Assembly: GCA_023228445.1 (NCBI GenBank)
Contig: JALOBD010000064.1
Coordinates: 1 to 11,885 of the forward strand
Direction of reading: 5' to 3'
Origin: Sphaerochaeta sp.
GTDB taxonomy: Bacteria; Spirochaetota; Spirochaetia; Sphaerochaetales; Sphaerochaetaceae
Length of the DNA: 11,885 bases
Positions 1 to 5,005 of this stretch are shown here, one piece after another (positions within the stretch are counted from its first letter, which is position 1; each line of letters starts with the position of its first letter). The notes below the pieces were generated by a model, which searched no databases, was not told the origin of the DNA, and worked only from the letters and a program-made list of their open reading frames with translations. The position numbers and the translations under genes are program-made.

Positions 1-356
1 CGGGCGAGGTCGGTGACGACCTCCTCATGGGTCATGGCAAGGACCATGTCGCGCCCGACGCGGTCCTTGAAGCGGCTCATCTCCCGGTCGATGGAGTAGT
101 AGCGTCCCGTCTCCTTCCACACATCGGCGGGGTTGATCAGCGGCATCAGGATCTCCTGGCCTCCAATCCTATCCATCTCCTCCCGGATGATGGTCTCGAT
201 CTTGGTCACCGCTCGGAACCCGAGGGGCAGCAGGTTGAAGATACCGGCCCCCAACTGACGGATGAACCCCGCTCGAAGCAGGTATTCATACCCCTTGCTG
301 TCGGCACTGTTGGGTGCCTCGCGCAGGGTTCTGGAAAAGAGTTTGGACATCCTCAT
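1..356 (-). CDS. proS: Prolyl-tRNA synthetase, N-terminal part (runs off left edge)
   Basis: This is the first 118 residues of a class II prolyl-tRNA synthetase, the cytosolic enzyme that charges tRNA-Pro. The chain opens MRMSKLFSRTLREAPNSADS, then has LLRAGFIRQLGAGIFNLLPL and the class II motif 1 region (GFRAVTKIETIIREEMDRIG, residues 48-67). It reaches the ATP-site segment MVLAMTHEEVV near residue 108. All of this matches the bacterial-type ProS N-terminus. I placed the start at the ATG at 356-354 because AAGGAG lies 8 nt upstream. The second ATG (350-348, giving MSKLFSRTL) would be 14 nt from that site. The remainder, including motifs 2 and 3 and any editing domain, lies beyond the window. 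The gene is divergent from the aldolase gene at 457 and has its own good promoter. Identity is near certain; only the exact start is open. Confidence 0.95.
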   Translation of the reverse strand, partial: MRMSKLFSRTLREAPNSADSKGYEYLLRAGFIRQLGAGIFNLLPLGFRAVTKIETIIREEMDRIGGQEILMPLINPADVWKETGRYYSIDREMSRFKDRVGRDMVLAMTHEEVVTDLA

Positions 357-377
357 CGCTTGCTCTCCTTGGCAGGC

Positions 378-407
378 ATTGTAGCAAATGAGAAGGCTCC
401 TTCTCAA
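378..407 (-). promoter_or_regulatory. proS promoter with embedded palindrome
   Basis: On the minus strand, TTGAGA (407-402) and TACAAT (383-378) are separated by 18 nt, and a TG dinucleotide one base upstream of the -10 gives an extended -10. Transcription would start near 371, leaving a leader of about 15 nt that carries the AAGGAG ribosome site. The spacer is almost filled by a perfect palindrome (389-406), described separately. Confidence 0.6.
389..406. promoter_or_regulatory. Perfect palindrome in the proS promoter spacer (operator candidate)
   Basis: TGAGAAGG and CCTTCTCA are exact reverse complements separated by CT, giving an 18-nt palindrome. It overlaps the proS -35 element and lies between -35 and -10. 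A dimeric repressor bound here would block RNA polymerase. Because it lies upstream of the predicted start of transcription, it would act as DNA and not as an RNA hairpin. The regulator is unknown. Confidence 0.45.
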
Positions 408-427
408 GGCGTGGTGCTTTGTTCCCA

Positions 428-450
428 ACCATGCGCTTGCATGGTATACT
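428..450 (+). promoter_or_regulatory. Aldolase promoter: palindrome fused to an extended -10
   Basis: TATACT at 445-450 preceded by TG at 442-443 forms an extended -10. No good -35 is visible at normal spacing (TTCCCA at 422-427 is poor). A perfect inverted repeat, ACCATGC-GCTT-GCATGGT (428-445), occupies the spacer and runs into the -10, so it may be an operator or activator site. The predicted start of transcription falls on or next to the ATG at 457. Confidence 0.5.
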
Positions 451-456
451 CGCCGC

Positions 457-1128
457 ATGAGCACCAATAGATTCGAAGCGGAGCGAGGCGCGGTCGCCGA
501 CTACATGAGACGGCTCTATGACCGGGGCCTGACGACGGCCAGTGGGGGAAACATCAGCGTGAGGCTGGACAAGAATCACTTCCTCATCACCCCATCGGCA
601 CTGGACAAAGGGCGCTTGGTCGCCGATCAGATTGCCGTCGTCACCATCGAGGGGAAGAACCTCACACCGCACCTCCGCCTCTCCATCGAGACGGAGATGC
701 ACCGGCTCATCCTCCTCTCCCGTGACGATGCGATGGCGGTCGTCCACGCCCACCCCACCTACGCCTCGGCGTTCACCGCCTTGACCCGGGAAGGCCAGGT
801 TGCCATCGACACCCACCTCATCGCCGAATCCTACTACATCCTGGAGGACCCGATCTTCGTCGACTACCGCCTCATGGGGACGGTGGACCTCGCCGAGCAA
901 GTCGCCATCAAGGCCTTCGACCACGATGTGCTGCTCCTGGAGAACCACGGGGTGCTGACCATCGGTACATCATTGCTGGATGCCTTTGACAAGATCGAGC
1001 TCTTGGAGCGGGCCAGCGAAATGACAGTGGTCACCCGCTTGATGAAGAGCGTTGGGTGTGAGCTCCACCCCCTTGGAGAGGGGCGGTTGGCACAGCTCAT
1101 GCGCATGAAGTATGGGCCGGCGCGATGA
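457..1128 (+). CDS. Class II aldolase/adducin-family protein (sugar-phosphate aldolase type)
   Basis: A 223-residue protein of the zinc-dependent class II aldolase family (fuculose-, rhamnulose- and ribulose-phosphate-type aldolases or epimerases). Visible motifs are the phosphate-site loop ASGGNIS (28-34), TPSALDKG (45-52), a candidate catalytic Glu78 in SIETEMH, zinc ligands His97 and His99 in VVHAHPTYASAF, and the third ligand His164 in ENHGVLTIG. All metal ligands are intact and the length is usual for the family, so it should be an active cytosolic lyase or epimerase acting on a phosphorylated sugar. The substrate cannot be read from sequence. I chose the ATG at 457 over in-frame upstream codons because the family match begins there and an extended -10 sits just upstream. 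No Shine-Dalgarno is visible. Its TGA overlaps the next gene's ATG by 4 nt, implying translational coupling. Confidence 0.88.
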   Translation: MSTNRFEAERGAVADYMRRLYDRGLTTASGGNISVRLDKNHFLITPSALDKGRLVADQIAVVTIEGKNLTPHLRLSIETEMHRLILLSRDDAMAVVHAHPTYASAFTALTREGQVAIDTHLIAESYYILEDPIFVDYRLMGTVDLAEQVAIKAFDHDVLLLENHGVLTIGTSLLDAFDKIELLERASEMTVVTRLMKSVGCELHPLGEGRLAQLMRMKYGPAR

Positions 1129-1853
1129 AGCTTGAGCTTGAACGGATCCCGGTCTGGGATGGGGTGAGAAGCGGGAGCGAGTGCTATGTCTGTGACTTGA
1201 TGGGTGAGGCGCAGAGCGATGCCATCAACTTCTACCTCGGCAGTTCGGTGATGAACCCCGAGACGCGGGTACGGGTCAACGAAAACGGCTTCTGCCCCTC
1301 CCATTGGCAGATGCTGCTGGCGGCGAACAAACCCCAAGGCCTCTCTCTGATGGCCGACACCTACTTGGGTACCACACGGGAGCGGTTGCGTGACTCGTTG
1401 GCCGACCTCTCCCGGGCCAAGGGGAGGCGATCGGCCAAGGCGGCCGTGGCTCGCTTTGCTGAGCAGATCTTCCGCCGTGAGGCGGGGTGCTTGGTCTGTA
1501 CCGCCATGGAGGGGCGGCTGATGCGCTACCTCTTCACCACCGCCTACCTTTGGGAGCAGGAGGAGGAGTTTCGAAGCGCGCTGCTCGTCTCAAAGGGGTT
1601 TTGTCTCCACCACTTTGTCCTGCTCCTCAAGCGGGGACAGGAGGCGGTCTCCAAGGGCCGCTACGATGCATTCGTCGCTGAGATGACACGTCTGGAAACC
1701 GAAAATCTTGATCGCATCGCCCGTGACCTCCACTGGATGACACAGATGTACAAGTCGGAGAACCGCGATAAGGAGTGGAACGGCAGCGAAGATGCCCACC
1801 GCCGGGGGGTGGACAAGATGACCGGCCTGCACCGGGTCATCGACCCGGTGTAG
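1125..1853 (+). CDS. DUF6062-type Cys/His-rich protein with two CxxC...CxxH modules
   Basis: A 242-residue cytosolic protein resembling the DUF6062 family, whose function I do not know. It carries the same cysteine pattern twice: C20xxC23 followed by GFCPSH (C57, H60), and C122xxC125 followed by GFCLHH (C160, H163). The intervals are nearly equal (C23-C57 is 34, C125-C160 is 35), and both halves end in a GFCxxH-x(3)-LL pattern. This looks like an internal duplication of a metal-binding, zinc-ribbon-like unit. The tail after about residue 205 is charged and polar. There is no signal peptide or membrane segment. The ATG overlaps the stop of the aldolase gene (ATGA), and no separate ribosome site is evident, so its expression is probably tied to the aldolase. 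The last 17 nt overlap the convergent gene. Confidence 0.8.
   Translation: MKLELERIPVWDGVRSGSECYVCDLMGEAQSDAINFYLGSSVMNPETRVRVNENGFCPSHWQMLLAANKPQGLSLMADTYLGTTRERLRDSLADLSRAKGRRSAKAAVARFAEQIFRREAGCLVCTAMEGRLMRYLFTTAYLWEQEEEFRSALLVSKGFCLHHFVLLLKRGQEAVSKGRYDAFVAEMTRLETENLDRIARDLHWMTQMYKSENRDKEWNGSEDAHRRGVDKMTGLHRVIDPV
1827..1853. other. Inverted repeat spanning the convergent gene ends
   Basis: CTGCACCGGGT (1827-1837) pairs with ACCCGGTGTAG (1843-1853) around a 5-nt loop, with one G-T pair. It contains the stop codon of the DUF6062-type gene and the region of the opposing stop. There is no T-run on either side, so it is not a classical intrinsic terminator. It may act as a weak two-way terminator or as a 3'-end stabiliser for both transcripts. 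Confidence 0.4.
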
Positions 1854-2352
1854 CGGCCCTTCTTCCTCGCTTCTTCGCGCTGATGCCCAACAGCAGCTGA
1901 CCTTCGTCGCTGCCTTGGTCGCGCTCACGCAGGCGCACCACGGTGTGGGTACCCTTGCGATAGTGGTAGTAGTCGACGGCGTCGCGCCGTACCCGGTAGA
2001 GGAGGTGGTACTCCTTCTCCTTGAGAAAGGCGATGCCGAAGACCAGCGTACACCCCCGCTCCTTCAACGACCGCAACTGCTCCTGCTGGGAAGCGGTGAG
2101 GTAGGTGGTGGAGATGACCAGGGCCAGCCAGAGATTGTCTCCTCGGTCATGGATCACCACATCGGCTCCCGCTGTCATGATATCGATATGGAGCGGTTGT
2201 GAAGGGTGGGTGATGGTGAGACCCAGGTGGGTGGCCAGCGCATGGGCGATGCTCGCCTTGGCCTTCGGCCACGTCAGGAGGATTGAATCCTCCTCGACGA
2301 ACTTCTTGATCGAGGCCTTGAGCGTCTCAAAGAGTGCCGGTTCGCTTGCCAT
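1837..2352 (-). CDS. Unrecognised small protein, possibly a degenerate nuclease fold
   Basis: A 171-residue protein that I do not recognise. The N-terminal third (from MASEPALFETLKASIKKF) looks helical. The middle reads as alternating strands and helices: IDIMTAGADVVIHD, LWLALVISTTYL, then a helix beginning TASQQEQLRSLKERG, then CTLVFGIAFL and YHLLYRVR. That order resembles PD-(D/E)XK-type folds, but the usual E-x-K position appears to be V-I-S, so activity by that route is unlikely. The C-terminus is basic (KKRGRRAATPGR). There is no signal peptide or membrane segment. Two ATGs are possible. The one at 2352 has AAGAG 6 nt upstream, while the one at 2358 has the same site directly against it. 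The gene starts about 9 nt after osmC ends, so the two are probably co-transcribed. It overlaps the convergent gene by 17 nt. Confidence 0.65.
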   Translation of the reverse strand: MASEPALFETLKASIKKFVEEDSILLTWPKAKASIAHALATHLGLTITHPSQPLHIDIMTAGADVVIHDRGDNLWLALVISTTYLTASQQEQLRSLKERGCTLVFGIAFLKEKEYHLLYRVRRDAVDYYHYRKGTHTVVRLRERDQGSDEGQLLLGISAKKRGRRAATPGR

Positions 2353-2361
2353 CGCCATCTC

Positions 2362-2748
2362 TTATGCAAAGGTTACCGACCACTCCATCCGCGCGACCTT
2401 GGAGATGGTCGTGTAGATCGAGCAGTAGCGGGTTGCCGTCTCGAATGCCTTGGTGAACTTTGCCTGGTCGTCCGCTCCGGTTGCCGTCACCTTCACGGTG
2501 ACCCAATCCAAGGTGGTGGGCACCTCGCTCCGCTTCTCCCCGTCGATCTCGAAGCTTACATGCTCCCAAGCGACTTTCATCTTCCTGGCCAAGTCGGCGA
2601 AGGTTGAGAAGAGGCAGCCGCTGAGCGCGCCGAAGAGGTAGTCATAGGGCGAGCTGCCCGACTCGATGGCGAAACTCTTGCCTCGGTCGGTGACGAATTG
2701 CCAGTGGCCGGGAACGAAGTCAGCACGAATATGTTTTACATTTGCCAT
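2362..2748 (-). CDS. OsmC-family protein
   Basis: A 128-residue member of the OsmC/Ohr superfamily, cytosolic proteins that in characterised members reduce organic or fatty-acid hydroperoxides with a pair of cysteines. Both cysteines are present: C45 in YLFGALSGCLFST and C109 in ATRYCSIYTTI. Family landmarks GSSPYDYLF (31-39), a DGEKRSEVP segment (69-77) and the closing SVTFA are also visible, and the length is normal. It belongs to the YhfA/OsmC-like branch and not clearly to Ohr, so the substrate is uncertain. The start at 2748 has AGGAG 9 nt upstream. That ribosome site is one arm of a 9-nt inverted repeat (2756-2789) that may hide it in long transcripts. It leads a two-gene unit with the unrecognised protein downstream, and GC content is high, unlike the gntR gene beyond it. 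Confidence 0.88.
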   Translation of the reverse strand: MANVKHIRADFVPGHWQFVTDRGKSFAIESGSSPYDYLFGALSGCLFSTFADLARKMKVAWEHVSFEIDGEKRSEVPTTLDWVTVKVTATGADDQAKFTKAFETATRYCSIYTTISKVARMEWSVTFA

Positions 2749-2755
2749 GATATAT

Positions 2756-2789
2756 ACTCCTGTTCACCCCATCATAGCCCAACAGGAGT
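2756..2789 (-). promoter_or_regulatory. Inverted repeat covering the osmC ribosome site (anti-Shine-Dalgarno)
   Basis: On the minus strand ACTCCTGTT (2789-2781) is the exact reverse complement of AACAGGAGT (2764-2756), with 16 nt between. The second arm contains the AGGAG ribosome site of the osmC-family gene. An RNA carrying both arms could fold and mask it. The same repeat could alternatively be a DNA operator flanking the -10 at 2776-2771. Confidence 0.5.
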
Positions 2790-2799
2790 GATATTTCCA
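2771..2799 (-). promoter_or_regulatory. Putative osmC promoter
   Basis: TGGAAA (2799-2794, 4/6 match) and TATGAT (2776-2771, 5/6 match) are 17 nt apart on the minus strand. The predicted start of transcription, near 2764, falls just after the first arm of the inverted repeat. Transcripts from this promoter would therefore keep the ribosome site free. The -35 is weak. Confidence 0.42.
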
Positions 2800-2814
2800 G
2801 CAATTGGTCTCCCA

Positions 2815-3597
2815 TCATCCAATAGTCGGGTCACTGTAGTCACTTTGACGGCCAAGCTGGATCTTGAATTGACTTCGATCACCCCGATACCACTCAAGGA
2901 CGTACTCGACCTTTATGTCACCTGTAGCAGCCCAGAGGCTGGTGCTGTATAGCACCGGGCTGCCCGGAGCAATTTTCAATAACTCGGCTTCTCTTGAAGC
3001 TACGGGAATGGCCTCAATCGTACGTTCTGCGTTTTGCAGGAAATATTGATAGTCACTTTCAATAATTGTATGTAAGGAACGTTCCTTCAAGTCTTCATCT
3101 TTGGTTTGGAAGTCAGGGAAGAGGTGTGCGGGAAGGTACGATTGTTGGATTACCACTGGCCATCCATCTACGAAGCGGAGGCGCCGTATCACCCATACCA
3201 GAGCCTTATTGGGGATGTTCAATTGGCGAGATACAAAATTGTGACTCTGCTCTTGTGTCAAAGATAGGACAAACGTCTCTGGCTCAAGGCCGTGGTAACG
3301 CATCTCTCGATTGAAATCTTCAAGGGCCCAGCGGGTGTCCCGACTGATTTTTTGCTTTCGGACAAATGTTCCCTGCCCCGCTCTCCTCGTCACCAACCCT
3401 TCCTCAACCAACTCAAGGATTGCTTGTCGTATTGTTTGCCTGCTCACACCAAATTGCAGACAGAGTTCTTTCTCCGTCGGTAGCGATGCTCCATTTTCAC
3501 TTCCCTGAATCCATAGGGCCAATTCGCTTTTTACTTGTTTGTATAGAGGGACTGAAGAATTGAAATCAATCGTACTTTGGGTATGTTCTCCATCCAT
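2815..3597 (-). CDS. GntR-family transcriptional regulator, HutC/UTRA type
   Basis: A 260-residue cytosolic repressor or activator. Residues 15-80 form the GntR winged helix: VPLYKQVKSELALWI, LPTEKELCLQFGVSRQTIRQ (the recognition helix) and the wing GLVTRRAGQGTFV. Residues from about 100 to 250 match the UTRA ligand-binding domain, with a typical LVWVIRRLRFVDGWPV strand, SYLP, the IEA/PGSPVL segments and KVEYVLEWYRGDR. UTRA regulators commonly sense phosphorylated sugars or other small metabolites. I chose the ATG at 3597: AGGA lies 8 nt upstream, and the winged-helix homology starts about 15 residues in. The ATGs at 3612 and 3681 would only add non-homologous residues. It is divergent from the binding protein gene, so it most likely controls that ABC cassette and itself from the shared 144-nt region. 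The osmC-family gene lies 66 nt downstream on the same strand. Confidence 0.92.
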   Translation of the reverse strand: MDGEHTQSTIDFNSSVPLYKQVKSELALWIQGSENGASLPTEKELCLQFGVSRQTIRQAILELVEEGLVTRRAGQGTFVRKQKISRDTRWALEDFNREMRYHGLEPETFVLSLTQEQSHNFVSRQLNIPNKALVWVIRRLRFVDGWPVVIQQSYLPAHLFPDFQTKDEDLKERSLHTIIESDYQYFLQNAERTIEAIPVASREAELLKIAPGSPVLYSTSLWAATGDIKVEYVLEWYRGDRSQFKIQLGRQSDYSDPTIG

Positions 3598-3634
3598 CGG
3601 TTCGGTCCTCATGTAACAACGGTGATTATGTTCG

Positions 3635-3663
3635 AGTATAGGCCCATACCAAATATATTGCAA
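3635..3663 (-). promoter_or_regulatory. gntR promoter with overlapping inverted repeat
   Basis: On the minus strand TTGCAA (3663-3658) and TATACT (3640-3635) are exactly 17 nt apart. A short inverted repeat, GTAT-N6-ATAC (3636-3649), overlaps the -10 and could be the autoregulatory site. A second, weaker pair, TTGGTA (3652-3647) and CATAAT (3630-3625), lies slightly downstream. The predicted leader is about 30 nt and carries the AGGA site before the ATG at 3597. Confidence 0.5.
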
Positions 3664-3675
3664 CAGGATACATAC

Positions 3676-3717
3676 ATACAAAATGTATTTGACAGCAGTA
3701 TATTTCTGTGGAATACT
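3676..3717 (+). promoter_or_regulatory. Promoter of the ABC cassette with flanking operator-like repeats
   Basis: A perfect TTGACA (3689-3694) and AATACT (3712-3717) are 17 nt apart, with TG at 3709-3710 making an extended -10. Abutting the -35 upstream is ATACA-AAA-TGTAT (3676-3688). AGTAT (3697-3701) and ATACT (3713-3717) form a second inverted repeat across the spacer and -10. These are the natural candidates for binding by the divergent GntR protein. Transcription would start near 3724, and the ribosome site AAGGAGG is at 3730-3736. Confidence 0.65.
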
Positions 3718-3741
3718 AAAAAAAACCTTAAGGAGGTTCGT

Positions 3742-4911
3742 ATGCGAAAATTGCTAAGTATGGCATTGATTATGGTTATACTCGGGGCAATGTTGGCCTC
3801 ACCCCTTGCCGCTGCCGGTAAAAAAGAAGCAAGCCCGTCAGGGTTCAAGGAAGAGGTATATTGGACCGCAGAGGGGTATGACTATGATGCGCTGGTAAAG
3901 GCCGCACAGGCAGAAGGATCGTTGGTGGCACGATGGCAGAGTGGTCGAGCCCCACAAGCAGCCGAGGTCTTTGAAAAAAAGTATGGGATCAAGACAGTTG
4001 CCAGTCCGAGGTTTGACGACTCCGAGAACATCGAGCGCTTGAGACGTGAGTATCAGGCGGATAACGTTCAAGTCGATATCTTGGGGATGGACGATGGGGC
4101 AATCATCCTCTCCGAGTTCATTCCCAATGACATGGTTGTCACCTGGACCCCACCGGACTTGGCCGAGTACATTAGCAAAGCCGAGCAATATCCGCAGGTT
4201 GTATACTGGCAACCCTGTGTGCTTGGATTCAACAATGCAGTGTACGCAGAATCACCGGTCAAGAACCTTTGGGAGTTGACCGAAGAGAAGTGGAGAGGAC
4301 GATTTGTCACCTGTGACCCGCAGATTCAGCCCTACATGTGGCACTTCTTTGCAGCGGTGATCGATCATGCCGATGAGTTTGAAGCTGCGTACGAACAGCT
4401 GTACGGGAAGAAATTGGTCACTCAATACGAGAATGCGGGGTGGGACTGGGTCGCAAAGATTTTTGCCAATAACCCCATTGCCGTAGAACACGATACCGAA
4501 GTATCGAAGGCGATCGGTTCTCCTGGACAAACGAATCCCCCGGTGGGAATCCATACCCTTACCCGGCATCGGGATGCTAAAGAGCAAAACCTGAACCTCG
4601 GTTTTGATCCTAACATCGTACCGGCTGTTGGGTTTGCGCTACCGACGTATATGGTCATCCCCACCAAGGCACCTCATCCGAATGCCGCAAGGCTTTGGGC
4701 CCGATTTTTGTTGACTGAGGAGGGGAGTTTCCCATGGACCAACACAGTCGGCAGCTTCTCCCCCAACCAGCAGATCCAAGCAAGCGCCGACAACCCGTAC
4801 ACATCCTCTTGGGGCCAGTGGCTTGATGTGCTCTTGTTGTTTGATCCGATGCAGTCGGCAGCTGTTCGTCGTGATCTCATCGATATGTGGTTGATGTCAC
4901 AAAAGAAATAG
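3742..4911 (+). CDS. ABC transporter periplasmic substrate-binding protein
   Basis: A 389-residue exported binding protein of the type 2 periplasmic family that includes iron, polyamine, aminoethylphosphonate and sugar-phosphate binders. Residues 1-25 form a signal peptide (MRK, then LLSMALIMVILGAMLASPLA) with a signal peptidase I site around AAA|GKK. There is no lipobox cysteine, so the mature protein should be soluble in the periplasm. The fold is visible in DILGMDDGA (112-120), the hinge-like VVYWQPCVLGFNNAVY (153-168), NLWELTEEKWRGRFV (175-189) and a C-terminal AARLWARFLLTEEG (315-328). It lacks the adjacent tyrosine pair typical of ferric binding proteins. The start at 3742 follows AAGGAGG by 5 nt. 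The in-frame ATG at 3577 would place the signal peptide internally and read through the promoter, so I reject it. It is first in the cassette and separated from the permease gene by a strong hairpin. Confidence 0.9.
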   Translation: MRKLLSMALIMVILGAMLASPLAAAGKKEASPSGFKEEVYWTAEGYDYDALVKAAQAEGSLVARWQSGRAPQAAEVFEKKYGIKTVASPRFDDSENIERLRREYQADNVQVDILGMDDGAIILSEFIPNDMVVTWTPPDLAEYISKAEQYPQVVYWQPCVLGFNNAVYAESPVKNLWELTEEKWRGRFVTCDPQIQPYMWHFFAAVIDHADEFEAAYEQLYGKKLVTQYENAGWDWVAKIFANNPIAVEHDTEVSKAIGSPGQTNPPVGIHTLTRHRDAKEQNLNLGFDPNIVPAVGFALPTYMVIPTKAPHPNAARLWARFLLTEEGSFPWTNTVGSFSPNQQIQASADNPYTSSWGQWLDVLLLFDPMQSAAVRRDLIDMWLMSQKK

Positions 4912-4942
4912 ACAGAAGCAGACATTGAGTCTTATGGTATGA

Positions 4943-4976
4943 GTAGCGGCGCATGCATGGTGCATGCGCCGTCTAC
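4943..4976 (+). other. Strong intercistronic hairpin between binding protein and permease genes
   Basis: CGGCGCATGCA (4947-4957) pairs perfectly with TGCATGCGCCG (4961-4971) around a TGG loop. GTAG (4943-4946) and CTAC (4973-4976) extend the stem after one bulged T. The sequence that follows is AAGGTGAAATTC, with no T-run, so it is not an intrinsic terminator. It most likely protects the 3' end of the binding protein message or limits read-through, giving more binding protein than membrane components. Confidence 0.65.
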
Positions 4977-5005
4977 AAGGTGAAATTCTGAGCAAGGAGC
5001 CTGTG

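Noticed and set aside
286..948. Minus-strand open frame of 220 codons across the proS/aldolase gap
   Set aside because: It crosses two promoters and runs antisense to the aldolase gene, whose active-site motifs are intact.
3577..3741. Upstream in-frame ATG for the binding protein gene
   Set aside because: It would put 55 residues before the signal peptide and make the TTGACA promoter and AAGGAGG site coding.
3742..3830. Lipoprotein signal on the binding protein
   Set aside because: No cysteine follows the hydrophobic segment; the end of the signal reads AAAGKK, a signal peptidase I type site.
4947..4971. Intrinsic terminator after the binding protein gene
   Set aside because: The stem is strong but followed by AAGGTGAAATTC, not a T-run, and the operon continues.
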